A stretch of 6,903 nucleotides of DNA from JACQAI01 sp035507915 (GTDB lineage: Bacteria > Pseudomonadota > Alphaproteobacteria > Elsterales > Elsteraceae): the NCBI GenBank assembly GCA_035507915.1, contig DATJNS010000274.1:1-6903 (forward strand), given 5' to 3'. The number at the start of each line of letters is the position of its first letter. The first letter of the stretch is position 1. The translations under genes and the position numbers were made by a program. Below, in pieces: positions 1 through 6,130 of the stretch. A model generated the notes under the pieces. It was not told where the DNA came from and ran no database searches. It worked only from the letters and a program-made list of their open reading frames with translations.

Positions 1-352
1 CGAGGCCGTGCGGGTCGGGCAGGCGCTCGGCTACGCGCTGGAGGACATCGGCAACCTGCCGCCCGAGAAGCTGGCGCGCGCCGCCGAGGGCGACAACGCC
101 GCCTATGCGGAGATCGACGCGCTGGTCGCCAGCGGCTCCGCCATCCGCGGCCGCAACGAGCTGCAGCGGCCGTCGATGGCGCAGGACATGGCCAAGGGCC
201 GGCGCACCGAGATCGACTTCATCAATGGCCTCGTGGTCGAGAAGGGTCGCGAGATCGGCATGCCGACCCCGGTCAACGCGCGCCTGGTCGACGTCGTGAA
301 GCAGGTCGAGCGCGGCGAAATCCCCGCGCGCCTGGCGAACCTGGTCAATTGA
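1..352 (+). CDS. Ketopantoate reductase family protein, C-terminal part (5' end outside window)
   Basis: About 116 C-terminal residues of a protein whose start lies upstream of the window. The frame opens at base 2 and ends at TGA 350-352. The stretch RPSMAQDMAKGRRTEIDFING (codons from about 167 to 229) matches the C-terminal helical domain of 2-dehydropantoate 2-reductases (PanE/ApbA). In E. coli PanE the equivalent Ser and Glu contact the substrate; here they are the Ser at 173-175 and the Glu at 209-211. The PTPVN segment near 270-284 also fits. The family reduces ketopantoate to pantoate with NADPH, in the cytoplasm. Many alphaproteobacteria carry several paralogues, and this one sits in an apparent catabolic operon and not with panB or panC. 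It may therefore reduce another 2-oxoacid, so no gene symbol is given. The stop codon overlaps the next start by 4 bases. The N-terminal Rossmann domain is not visible. The family call is firm; the substrate is unknown. Confidence -1.
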   Translation, partial: EAVRVGQALGYALEDIGNLPPEKLARAAEGDNAAYAEIDALVASGSAIRGRNELQRPSMAQDMAKGRRTEIDFINGLVVEKGREIGMPTPVNARLVDVVKQVERGEIPARLANLVN

Positions 353-1974
353 GGTTCGATCTCCTCATCCGCAGCGGACGGCTGTTCGACGGCAGCGGCG
401 CGCCGGGCGGCGCGATCGGCGACGTCGCGGTGAAGGACGGCCGCATCGTCGGCGTCGGCGGCACGCTCGCCGGCGACGCCGCGACCGAGATCGACGCGCA
501 CGGCCTCGTGGTGGCGCCCGGCTTCATCGACATCAAGACTCACTCCGACTTCGTGCTGCCGATCAACCCGACCGCGGACAGCAAGGTGCGCCAGGGCGTG
601 ACGACCGAGATCGTCGGGCACTGCGGCTTCTCGATCGCACCGGTGCTGCCCGGCCGCGTCGAGCTGCTGAAGGACTATCTGAGCGGCAGCGCGCCCTGGC
701 TGCCGTTCCGCGAGGTCAGCTTCCCGGACTATCTCGACGGCTATCCGGCGACGTCGGTCAATGTCGGCATGCTGGTCGGCCACAACACCTTGCGCCTGAT
801 GGTCATGGGCATGGAACAGCGCGCGCCCAGCGCGTCCGAGCTGGCGCACATGATCGCGCTGCTGGAGGACGGGCTCGATGCCGGCGCGCTCGGCCTGTCC
901 TCCGGCCTGTTCACCGCGCCGGGCAGCTACGCCGAGCGCGCCGAGATGGTCGCGCTGTGCGAGGTGGTGCGCCGCCACGACGCCGCCTATTTCACGCACC
1001 TGCGCGACGAGTCGCGTCACGTGATGGCGGCGCTCGACGAGGCGATCGACATCGCCGAGACGTGCGGCGTGCACGTCCAGGTCGTGCACCTCAAATGCTC
1101 GGGCACCGACAACTGGGGCAAGGCCGGGCAGATCCTCGAGCGGCTGGCGGCGGCCCGCGCGCGCGGACTGGCGATCGACTGCGACGCCTATCCCTACACC
1201 GCGGGCAGCAATCCGCTGAAGAACCTGCTGCCGCAATGGGTGCAGGCCGGCGGCGTGCCCGCGATGGTGGCGCGGCTCCGGACCGGCGAGGCCCGCGATC
1301 GCATCCGCGCCGACATCGCGCGCGACGGGCTCAACAACTGGGGCCGCCTGCCGTCGTGGGACGCCGTGCGGATCTCGATCTCGCCGCACCTGCCCGAGCT
1401 CGCTGGCTGGACGATCGGGCGGTTGGCCGCCGAGAAGGGCATCGATCCGGTCGACGCGTTGTGCGACCATCTGGCCGCCGACCAGGGCGCGACGCGCGTG
1501 CTCGTCACGACGATCTCGGAGGACGACGTCCGCACGATCGTGCGCTCGCAAGACGCGCTGGTCGGCTCCGACGGCAATTGCGTGTGCGCGACCGGCGTGA
1601 CGAGCGGCGGGCTGCCCCATCCGCGCTTCTACGGCACCTATCCGCGCGTGCTCGGCCACTATGTCGAGGAGCTCGGCCTGCTGCCGCTCGAGCGCGCCAT
1701 CTACAAGATGACCGGCGGGCCGGCGCGCGCGCTCGGGCTGCGCGACCGCGGCCTGCTCAAGGAGGGCTGGCGCGCCGACCTGGCGTTGTTCGACCCGACC
1801 GACTTCAAGGAGCGGGCGACCTACGACCAGCCCCATCAGTATCCCAGCGGCGCGCGCACCACCGTGATCGTCAACGGCACGGTGGTGGTGCGCGACGCGA
1901 CCCATACCGGTGCCACGCCGGGCGTCGTGCTGCGGCGCGCCGCCGACGTGGGCGCACCGCGGAGAGCGTCATGA
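349..1974 (+). CDS. N-acyl-D-amino-acid deacylase (D-aminoacylase) family amidohydrolase
   Basis: A 541-residue cytoplasmic amidohydrolase, a typical length for D-aminoacylases, which hydrolyse N-acyl-D-amino acids to D-amino acid plus fatty acid or acetate. The N-terminal beta-sandwich strand (FDLLIRSGRLFDGSGAP, residues 3-19) leads into PGFIDIKTHSDF (57-68), GVTTEIVGHCGF (83-94), FTHLRDES (215-222), VVHLKCSG (245-252) and VGSDGN (405-410). The C-terminal sandwich (RADLALFDP, 475-483) is also present. By comparison with the Alcaligenes enzyme, Cys92, His217 and His247 should bind the main zinc, and Asp408 is the general base. The first His of the usual HxH is Lys63, while His65 is kept. The TTG at 349 is chosen because it gives the family's usual N-terminus and overlaps the preceding stop as TTGA. 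No ATG or clear Shine-Dalgarno is present, so translation probably depends on the upstream gene. Related D-glutamate, D-aspartate or dihydropyrimidinase-like hydrolases remain possible, so the exact substrate is uncertain. Confidence -1.
   Translation: MRFDLLIRSGRLFDGSGAPGGAIGDVAVKDGRIVGVGGTLAGDAATEIDAHGLVVAPGFIDIKTHSDFVLPINPTADSKVRQGVTTEIVGHCGFSIAPVLPGRVELLKDYLSGSAPWLPFREVSFPDYLDGYPATSVNVGMLVGHNTLRLMVMGMEQRAPSASELAHMIALLEDGLDAGALGLSSGLFTAPGSYAERAEMVALCEVVRRHDAAYFTHLRDESRHVMAALDEAIDIAETCGVHVQVVHLKCSGTDNWGKAGQILERLAAARARGLAIDCDAYPYTAGSNPLKNLLPQWVQAGGVPAMVARLRTGEARDRIRADIARDGLNNWGRLPSWDAVRISISPHLPELAGWTIGRLAAEKGIDPVDALCDHLAADQGATRVLVTTISEDDVRTIVRSQDALVGSDGNCVCATGVTSGGLPHPRFYGTYPRVLGHYVEELGLLPLERAIYKMTGGPARALGLRDRGLLKEGWRADLALFDPTDFKERATYDQPHQYPSGARTTVIVNGTVVVRDATHTGATPGVVLRRAADVGAPRRAS
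1961..1966 (+). promoter_or_regulatory. Ribosome binding site of the D-2-hydroxyacid dehydrogenase gene
   Basis: GGAGAG lies 4 bases before the ATG at 1971, inside the last codons of the preceding gene. Together with the ATGA stop/start overlap (1971-1974) it fixes the start of the dehydrogenase and suggests coupled translation. Confidence -1.
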
Positions 1975-2954
1975 ACATCGTGATTCCCGACGATTACCAG
2001 GACATGGTCGACAAGCTGGCCTGCTTCGCCATGCTCGCGGGCCATCGCGTCACCCGTTATCGCGAACCCGCGACCGATCTCGACCAGCTGGTCGGCCGCC
2101 TCGCCGACGCCGACGTGGTGGTCGCGATCCGCGAGCGCGTCGAGTTCACGCGCGCCGTGATCGAGCGCCTGCCCAACCTCAAGCTGATCGCGCTGGTCGG
2201 GCGCAACGCCACCTCGATCGACTATGCCGCGTGCACCGCGCATGGCGTCGCGGTGGCGACCGGCAAGAGCGGCTCCGAGGTGTCGCCGGCCGAGCTCACG
2301 GTCGCCCTGATGCTGGCCGCGCGGCGCAACATCGCGCTCGAGGCCGAGCGCATGCGGCGCGGCGACTGGCCGTGCACGCTGTCGCATCGCCTGCGCGACA
2401 GCACGCTCGGCATCTATGGCCTCGGCAAGATCGGCAGCCTGGTCGCCGAGGCCGGGCGCGGGCTCGGCATGGAGATCCTGGTGTGGGGACGCGTGGGCTC
2501 GCTCACGCGGGCGCGCGCCGCCGGCTACCGCGCGGCCGAGAGCAAGGACGCGTTCTTCGCGGAGGCGGATGTGCTGTCGCTGCACACGCGGCTGCGGCCC
2601 GAGACGCGCTTCGCGGTCACGGCCGAGGATCTCGCGCGCATGAAACGCACCGCGCTACTGGTCAACACGGCGCGCGCCGAGCTGATCGCGCCGGGCGCGC
2701 TGCTCGAGGCGCTGCGTCGCGGCCGACCGGGGTACGCCGCGGTCGACGTCTACGAGGACGAACCGATCGTCGGCGGCAACCACCCGTTCCTCAAGATGCG
2801 CAACGTGCTGTGCACGCCTCATCTCGGCTGGGCCGAGTGGGACAATTTCGAGCTGTATTTCTCCGAGGCCTTCGAGCAGATCGTCGCCTACGCGCAGGGC
2901 GGCGCGTTGCGCCTCGCCAATCCGGAGGTCGCGCTGCGGCCGGCGCGCGGCTAA
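1971..2954 (+). CDS. D-2-hydroxyacid dehydrogenase (phosphoglycerate-dehydrogenase-like)
   Basis: A 327-residue cytoplasmic NAD(P)-dependent dehydrogenase of the D-isomer-specific 2-hydroxyacid family, which interconverts 2-oxoacids and D-2-hydroxyacids. The N-terminus (IVIPDDYQD, 3-11, then CFAMLAGH, 18-25) is typical of a subfamily often annotated as SerA-like, although it lacks the regulatory ACT domain of true SerA. The Rossmann motif GLGKIG is at 150-155. The catalytic triad is visible as Arg235 (VNTAR), Glu264 (DVYEDEP) and His284 (TPHLGW). At the end of the second Rossmann strand the usual Asp is Gly173, followed by Arg174. That pattern resembles NADP(H)-using glyoxylate/hydroxypyruvate reductases, so NADPH may be preferred (inference). 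The gene overlaps the deacylase by 4 bases. In this operon it probably handles a 2-oxoacid or 2-hydroxyacid from catabolism and not serine synthesis. The family is secure and the substrate unknown. Confidence -1.
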   Translation: MNIVIPDDYQDMVDKLACFAMLAGHRVTRYREPATDLDQLVGRLADADVVVAIRERVEFTRAVIERLPNLKLIALVGRNATSIDYAACTAHGVAVATGKSGSEVSPAELTVALMLAARRNIALEAERMRRGDWPCTLSHRLRDSTLGIYGLGKIGSLVAEAGRGLGMEILVWGRVGSLTRARAAGYRAAESKDAFFAEADVLSLHTRLRPETRFAVTAEDLARMKRTALLVNTARAELIAPGALLEALRRGRPGYAAVDVYEDEPIVGGNHPFLKMRNVLCTPHLGWAEWDNFELYFSEAFEQIVAYAQGGALRLANPEVALRPARG

Positions 2955-2978
2955 TCTGGCCGCAATCAACGACGGGGC

Positions 2979-2984
2979 AGGGGG
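2979..2984 (+). promoter_or_regulatory. Ribosome binding site of the Bug-type binding protein gene
   Basis: AGGGGG ends 5 bases before GTG 2990, the only start codon here that gives a complete, well-formed signal peptide. It decides the start in a frame that stays open far upstream, as a shadow of the preceding gene. Confidence -1.
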
Positions 2985-2989
2985 CGATC

Positions 2990-3964
2990 GTGACAATCTC
3001 CTCGCGCATCGCGACGGTGGTCGCGGCGACGCTGTGGCTGGCGACCGGCGCGGCGGCGGCCGACGACAGCTATCCATCGCGATCGGTCCGCTTCATCGTG
3101 CCGTTTCCGCCGGGCGGCCCGAGCGACCTGCTGGCGCGGCCGCTGGGCGCCAAGCTCAGCGAGGCCTGGGGCCAGCCGGTCGTGGTCGAGAACCGCACGG
3201 GCGCCGCCGGCATGATCGGCACCGACGTCGTCGCCAAGTCGCCGCCCGACGGCTACACGATGGGGATCAGCATCGCGGCCGACGCGCTGACGGTCGCGCT
3301 CTATCCCCACATGCCCTATGACGCTTTGCACGACCTGAAGCCGGTCTGCACGGTCTCGATCTCGCCCTTCATCCTGGTCGCCCATCCATCGCTCGGCGTG
3401 CATACGCTCGACCAGCTGATCGCGTTGGCGCGCCAGAAGCCGGGCCAGATCGGCTTCGCGTCGGGCGGCATCGGCGTGCCCTCGCACATGGCCGGCGAGC
3501 TCTTGAAGTGGCGCGCGAAGATCGACCTGATCCACGTGCCCTATAAGGGCCAAGGGCCGGCGACCGCCGACGTGCTCGCCGGCCAGGTGCCGCTGATGTT
3601 CATCAACACGATGAACGGGCTGCCGTTCGTGCACGACGGCAAGCTCGTCGCGATCGCGTCCAGCACGCTGCAGCGGCTGCCCACGGCGCCCGAGATTCCG
3701 ACCATGGCCGAGGCGGGCCTGCCCGGGTTCGACGTCAGCATCTGGTTCGCGATCCTGGTGCCGGCGGCCACGCCCGACGCCATCGTCCACAAGATCGCCG
3801 CCGCGTTCCAGAAGGTCCTCGCGCAGCCGGACATGCGCGCGCTCCAGGCCGCCCAGGGCGCCGACCCACTGTTCGAGGGACCCGACGCGGTCGCCAAGCG
3901 CCGCGACACCGAGATCGTCAAGTGGCGCGAGGTCGTCAAGGCGGCGAATATCCACCCGGAATGA
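2990..3964 (+). CDS. Tripartite tricarboxylate transporter substrate-binding protein (Bug/TctC family)
   Basis: A 324-residue exported binding protein, the usual length for the Bug family, which captures carboxylates and related small molecules in the periplasm for TctAB-type transporters. Residues 1-24 form a signal peptide: Arg6, a hydrophobic core at 7-19, and AAAA before Asp25, with likely cleavage after Ala24. No lipobox cysteine is present. Family hallmarks follow: FIVPFPPGGPSDLLAR (35-50), VVVENRTGAAG (64-74), PPDGYT (85-90), FASGGIGVPSHMAGE (156-170), HVPYKGQGPA (182-191) and PTAPEIPTMAEAGLPGFDV (231-249). The start is GTG 2990, supported by its Shine-Dalgarno. The gene follows the dehydrogenase after 35 bases and is probably co-transcribed, so its ligand may be the substrate of the enzymes upstream. 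No membrane components (TctA, TctB) lie within the window; orphan Bug genes are common in Bordetella-like and rhizobial genomes. The ligand cannot be read from the sequence. Confidence -1.
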   Translation: MTISSRIATVVAATLWLATGAAAADDSYPSRSVRFIVPFPPGGPSDLLARPLGAKLSEAWGQPVVVENRTGAAGMIGTDVVAKSPPDGYTMGISIAADALTVALYPHMPYDALHDLKPVCTVSISPFILVAHPSLGVHTLDQLIALARQKPGQIGFASGGIGVPSHMAGELLKWRAKIDLIHVPYKGQGPATADVLAGQVPLMFINTMNGLPFVHDGKLVAIASSTLQRLPTAPEIPTMAEAGLPGFDVSIWFAILVPAATPDAIVHKIAAAFQKVLAQPDMRALQAAQGADPLFEGPDAVAKRRDTEIVKWREVVKAANIHPE

Positions 3965-4037
3965 TGCGGGTCGGTGTTTGCCCGGCACCGCGCCGAGTGC
4001 GACAGGGTCGAGGCGCAATACCTGACGATCTAGGCCG
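3965..4037. other. Convergent intergenic gap
   Basis: These 73 bases separate the 3' ends of the binding protein gene (+) and the nitronate monooxygenase gene (-). They hold a weak inverted repeat (CGGTG 3972-3976 with CACCG 3986-3990, loop of 9) but no T-run, so no convincing intrinsic terminator is visible. Nothing else is recognised here. Confidence -1.
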
Positions 4038-5117
4038 TCAGGACAAGAGCGCCTGCGCGCCGTCCCACAGCTCGCGGACCATCGCCTCGGCCGGCTGCGT
4101 GCGGCCGAGCGCGGCGCCCTGTCCGGCCCACAGCTGCATGCGCTCGCCGTCGCCCGCCTTGGTCGCGGCGTCGCGCATCGCCTGGGTCAGGCCGCGCTGC
4201 ACCGGATAGGGCGCCGGGAGGGGCGCGCCCGGCGCGGTGGCGGCGCGTACATAGGCGGTCGTGATGCTGCGGCCGGCGCGGCCGCTGAAGACCCGGCTCA
4301 GCATCGTGCCTTCGGGCGGCGTGCGCGCGAGCGCGTCGGCCCATGCGGGATGCAGCCTGGCTTCCGGGCAGCGCAGGAAGGCGCTGCCGATCTGGGCCGC
4401 CGACGCGCCGAGCACGAGCGCCGCCGCGACGCCGCGCGCATCCGCGATGCCGCCGGTCGCGACCACCGGGATGCGCACCGCGTCGGCCACCGCCGGCACC
4501 AGCGCGAACAGTCCGACCAGCTCGCGTTCCGCGGTCGCCGCGTCGAAACAGCCGCGATGGCCGCCGGCCTCCATGCCTTGGGCGACCACGACGTCGGCGC
4601 CGGCCGCCTCGGCGGCGCGCGCCTCGGCCACGGTCGAGACGTTGGCGAACCAGGCGATGCCGCGCGCCTTCAGTCGCGCGACGAATTCGGGCGGGTAGAG
4701 GCCCATGACCGACGAGATGACGCGCGGCCCGGCTTCGAGCAGCGCCTCGCACTGCGCGGCGAAATCGGGCGGCGTCGCATCGCCGGCGCTTGCCGGCACC
4801 TCCGGACCCCACTGCTCGAGGAAGTCGCGCACCGCGCTCTCGTGCGCCGAATCGCGCCGCGGCGGCGGATCGGGGATCCAGAGATTGAGATTGAAACCGC
4901 CGTTGCTCGCGACGCGCACCGTGCTCGCCCACTGCGCGATGTCGGCCGGCTTCATCAGGAGCGCGCCGCAGGCGCCGAGGCCGCCGGCGTTGGCGACCGC
5001 GATCGACAATGTCGGCGCCGACGCGCCGGCCATCGGCGCCTGCAGGATCGGCACGCGCAGGCCGAAGCGGTCGCAGAAGGTCTGGGCGCGCGCGAGCGCC
5101 GGATGCGAAATCGCCAT
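4038..5117 (-). CDS. Nitronate monooxygenase (2-nitropropane dioxygenase) family flavoprotein
   Basis: A 359-residue FMN-binding TIM-barrel enzyme, close to the usual length of class I nitronate monooxygenases. These oxidise alkyl nitronates, such as propionate-3-nitronate, to aldehydes or oxoacids plus nitrite, in the cytoplasm. Visible motifs in order: PILQAPMAGA (23-32, FMN site), QGMEAGGHRG (180-189, with His187 at the position of the catalytic His), VVATGGIADARG (218-229) and ASAAQIGSAFL (238-248) for phosphate binding, FSGRAGRSI (277-285), and the C-terminal LWAGQGAALGR (329-339) common in class I. The start is ATG at 5117-5115; an in-frame TAG four codons upstream rules out a longer protein. 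Only a distant AGGA (5135-5132) precedes it, so the ribosome site is weak. The gene stands alone, convergent with the operon on its left and divergent from the crotonase gene. The family is broad and often mis-annotated as enoyl-ACP reductase II (FabK); the AGGHRG and AGQG motifs favour nitronate monooxygenase. Confidence -1.
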   Translation of the reverse strand: MAISHPALARAQTFCDRFGLRVPILQAPMAGASAPTLSIAVANAGGLGACGALLMKPADIAQWASTVRVASNGGFNLNLWIPDPPPRRDSAHESAVRDFLEQWGPEVPASAGDATPPDFAAQCEALLEAGPRVISSVMGLYPPEFVARLKARGIAWFANVSTVAEARAAEAAGADVVVAQGMEAGGHRGCFDAATAERELVGLFALVPAVADAVRIPVVATGGIADARGVAAALVLGASAAQIGSAFLRCPEARLHPAWADALARTPPEGTMLSRVFSGRAGRSITTAYVRAATAPGAPLPAPYPVQRGLTQAMRDAATKAGDGERMQLWAGQGAALGRTQPAEAMVRELWDGAQALLS

Positions 5118-5175
5118 GGCGCGCAGCTAAGTCCTGGGGCGCGCGCCCGGCAAGCCGGAAATCGCGATGGCGCGC
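5080..5175. repeat. Imperfect tandem duplication covering the 5' end of the nitronate monooxygenase gene
   Basis: Two units of about 45 bases, 5080-5124 and 5131-5175, lie 51 bases apart. Their right-hand ends agree at 17 of 18 bases (5107-5124 and 5158-5175, GAAATCGCSATGGCGCGC). Their left-hand ends share GTC, TGGG and a GCGCGCGC run, with small offsetting insertions and deletions. The left unit encodes residues 1 to about 12 of the flavoprotein, including its start codon. The right unit lies upstream; read on the - strand it gives IAISGLPGARPRT then TAG, against MAISHPALARAQTF in the gene. The one mismatch in the shared 18 bases turns ATG into ATC, so the outer copy has no start. Confidence -1.
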
Positions 5176-5200
5176 TTCGCGATGGGCGAAGGGGCGTGCG

Positions 5201-5229
5201 TTGACAGGGCGCCTCGCGGCTTCCAGCCT
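5201..5229 (+). promoter_or_regulatory. Candidate sigma-70-type promoter for the crotonase gene
   Basis: A perfect TTGACA at 5201-5206 stands out in GC-rich surroundings. At a 17-base spacing the -10 position reads CAGCCT (5224-5229), a poor match, although alphaproteobacterial -10 boxes are often degenerate. The -35 box lies 72 bases before the crotonase ATG, a plausible leader length. Evidence rests mainly on the -35 box. Confidence -1.
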
Positions 5230-5265
5230 TGGTGCGCCGCGTCGCGGCCTGCGACGGCATCGGCT

Positions 5266-5272
5266 GAGGAGA
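5266..5272 (+). promoter_or_regulatory. Ribosome binding site of the crotonase-like gene
   Basis: GAGGAGA ends 5 bases before ATG 5278. It selects this start over an in-frame ATG at 5167, which lies in the intergenic duplication and would add 37 residues unlike the family. Confidence -1.
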
Positions 5273-5277
5273 CGCCC

Positions 5278-6087
5278 ATGGATGACCGCTATGCGCGCTA
5301 TACGCGGCTGACGATCGACCGGCCGCATCCCAAGGTGCTGCGCCTGACGATGAACCGGCCCGAGCGATACAACGCCACCGACGCGGCGATGCACGGCGAG
5401 CTGGCCGAGATCTGGCGCGACATCGACACCGATCCGACGGTCAACGCCGCGCTGCTGACCGGCGCCGGCAAGGCGTTCTCGGCCGGCGGCGACCTCGAGC
5501 TGATCGAGCGCATGCGTGCCGACCACGACGTGCGCATGCGGGTCATGCGCGAGGCGCGCGACATGGTCTACAACGTGATCAACTGCTCGAAGCCGATCGT
5601 CTCGGCGATCAACGGGCCGGCGGTCGGCGCCGGGTTGGTCGTCGCGATCCTGGCCGACATCTCGATCGCGGCCAAGTCGGCGCGCCTGATCGACGGCCAC
5701 ACCAAGCTCGGTGTCGCCGCCGGCGACCACGCCGTGATCATCTGGCCGCTGCTCTGCGGCATGGCCAAGGCGAAGTACCACCTGCTGCTGTGCGAGACGG
5801 TGACCGGCGAGGAGGCCGAGCGCATCGGCCTCGTCTCGCTGGCGGTGCCCGACGAGGAGCTCCAGGCGCGCGCGCTCGACGTTGCGACCCGGCTCGCCGA
5901 GGGTGCGCAGAGCGCGATCCGCTGGACCAAGTATGCGCTCAACAACTGGCTGCGCAGCGCCGGTCCGCTGTTCGACACCTCGCTCGCCCTCGAGTTCATC
6001 GGCTTCGGCGGCGCCGAGCTGCCCGAAGGTGTCGCCGCGCTGCGCGAGAAGCGGCCGCCGCGCTTCCCGACCGACGGCGCGGTCTGA
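5278..6087 (+). CDS. Enoyl-CoA hydratase/isomerase (crotonase) superfamily protein with atypical active site
   Basis: A 269-residue cytoplasmic protein of normal length for the crotonase fold. The N-terminal strand VLRLTMNRPERYNA (20-33) is followed by the first oxyanion-hole segment KAFSAGGDL (65-73) and the second INGPAVGAGL (111-120). Then come ILADISIAAKSA (124-135), GHTKLGVAAGDHA (140-152) and VTGEEAERIGLVS (175-187), and a C-terminal helix with Glu239. Oxyanion geometry is kept, so an enolate-type intermediate is likely. However, the two glutamates of classical hydratase (rat E144 and E164) align with Val121 and His141, so plain hydration of enoyl-CoA is doubtful. His141 and Asp150 are spaced as the catalytic dyad of 6-oxocamphor hydrolase, which hints at C-C bond hydrolysis, though isomerase or dehalogenase roles are also open. 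The start is set by a strong ribosome site. The FAD monooxygenase gene follows after 43 bases in the same direction, probably in one operon. The superfamily is sure and the reaction is not. Confidence -1.
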   Translation: MDDRYARYTRLTIDRPHPKVLRLTMNRPERYNATDAAMHGELAEIWRDIDTDPTVNAALLTGAGKAFSAGGDLELIERMRADHDVRMRVMREARDMVYNVINCSKPIVSAINGPAVGAGLVVAILADISIAAKSARLIDGHTKLGVAAGDHAVIIWPLLCGMAKAKYHLLLCETVTGEEAERIGLVSLAVPDEELQARALDVATRLAEGAQSAIRWTKYALNNWLRSAGPLFDTSLALEFIGFGGAELPEGVAALREKRPPRFPTDGAV

Positions 6088-6120
6088 ACCATCCGCCGCG
6101 GCGCCGCGTTCCCCGGTGAC

Positions 6121-6125
6121 GGAGG
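6121..6125 (+). promoter_or_regulatory. Ribosome binding site of the FAD monooxygenase gene
   Basis: GGAGG ends 5 bases before GTG 6131. Another in-frame GTG at 6116 lies upstream of this site and lacks its own, so 6131 is preferred. Confidence -1.
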
Positions 6126-6130
6126 CAGGC

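Larger units (their letters stand above)
5118..5277. promoter_or_regulatory. Divergent intergenic region between flavoprotein and crotonase genes
   Basis: These 160 bases must carry the control signals for two divergent genes. They contain the outer copy of the duplication (to 5175) and two abutting palindromes: GGGCGCGCGCCC at 5137-5148 and CCGGCAAGCCGG, with AA at its centre, at 5147-5158. A candidate promoter for the rightward genes is also present. The palindromes could be an operator, but sequences of this kind arise easily in DNA this rich in GC. Confidence -1.

Noticed and set aside
1..352. Naming the first gene panE.
   Set aside because: The family is clear, but only the C-terminus is visible and the context is catabolic; paralogues with other substrates are common.
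103..1905. A 600-codon open frame antisense to the deacylase gene.
   Set aside because: Its translation is rich in Arg, Ala, His and Asp and low in complexity, as expected from the complement of GC-biased coding DNA. The + strand frame has clear family motifs along its whole length.
3972..3990. Inverted repeat CGGTG/CACCG after the binding protein gene as a terminator.
   Set aside because: The stem is only 5 base pairs with a 9-base loop and no T-run follows, so it could be chance.
5127..5156. Leftward promoter for the nitronate monooxygenase gene (TTGCCG, 17 bases, TTAGCT on the - strand).
   Set aside because: The -10 box matches only at its ends and lies about 9 bases before the start codon, leaving no room for a normal leader.
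5167..5277. An upstream ATG at 5167 that would extend the crotonase-like protein by 37 residues.
   Set aside because: It lies in the duplicated intergenic segment, has no ribosome site, overlaps the candidate promoter, and the extension does not resemble the family. ATG 5278 has a strong ribosome site.
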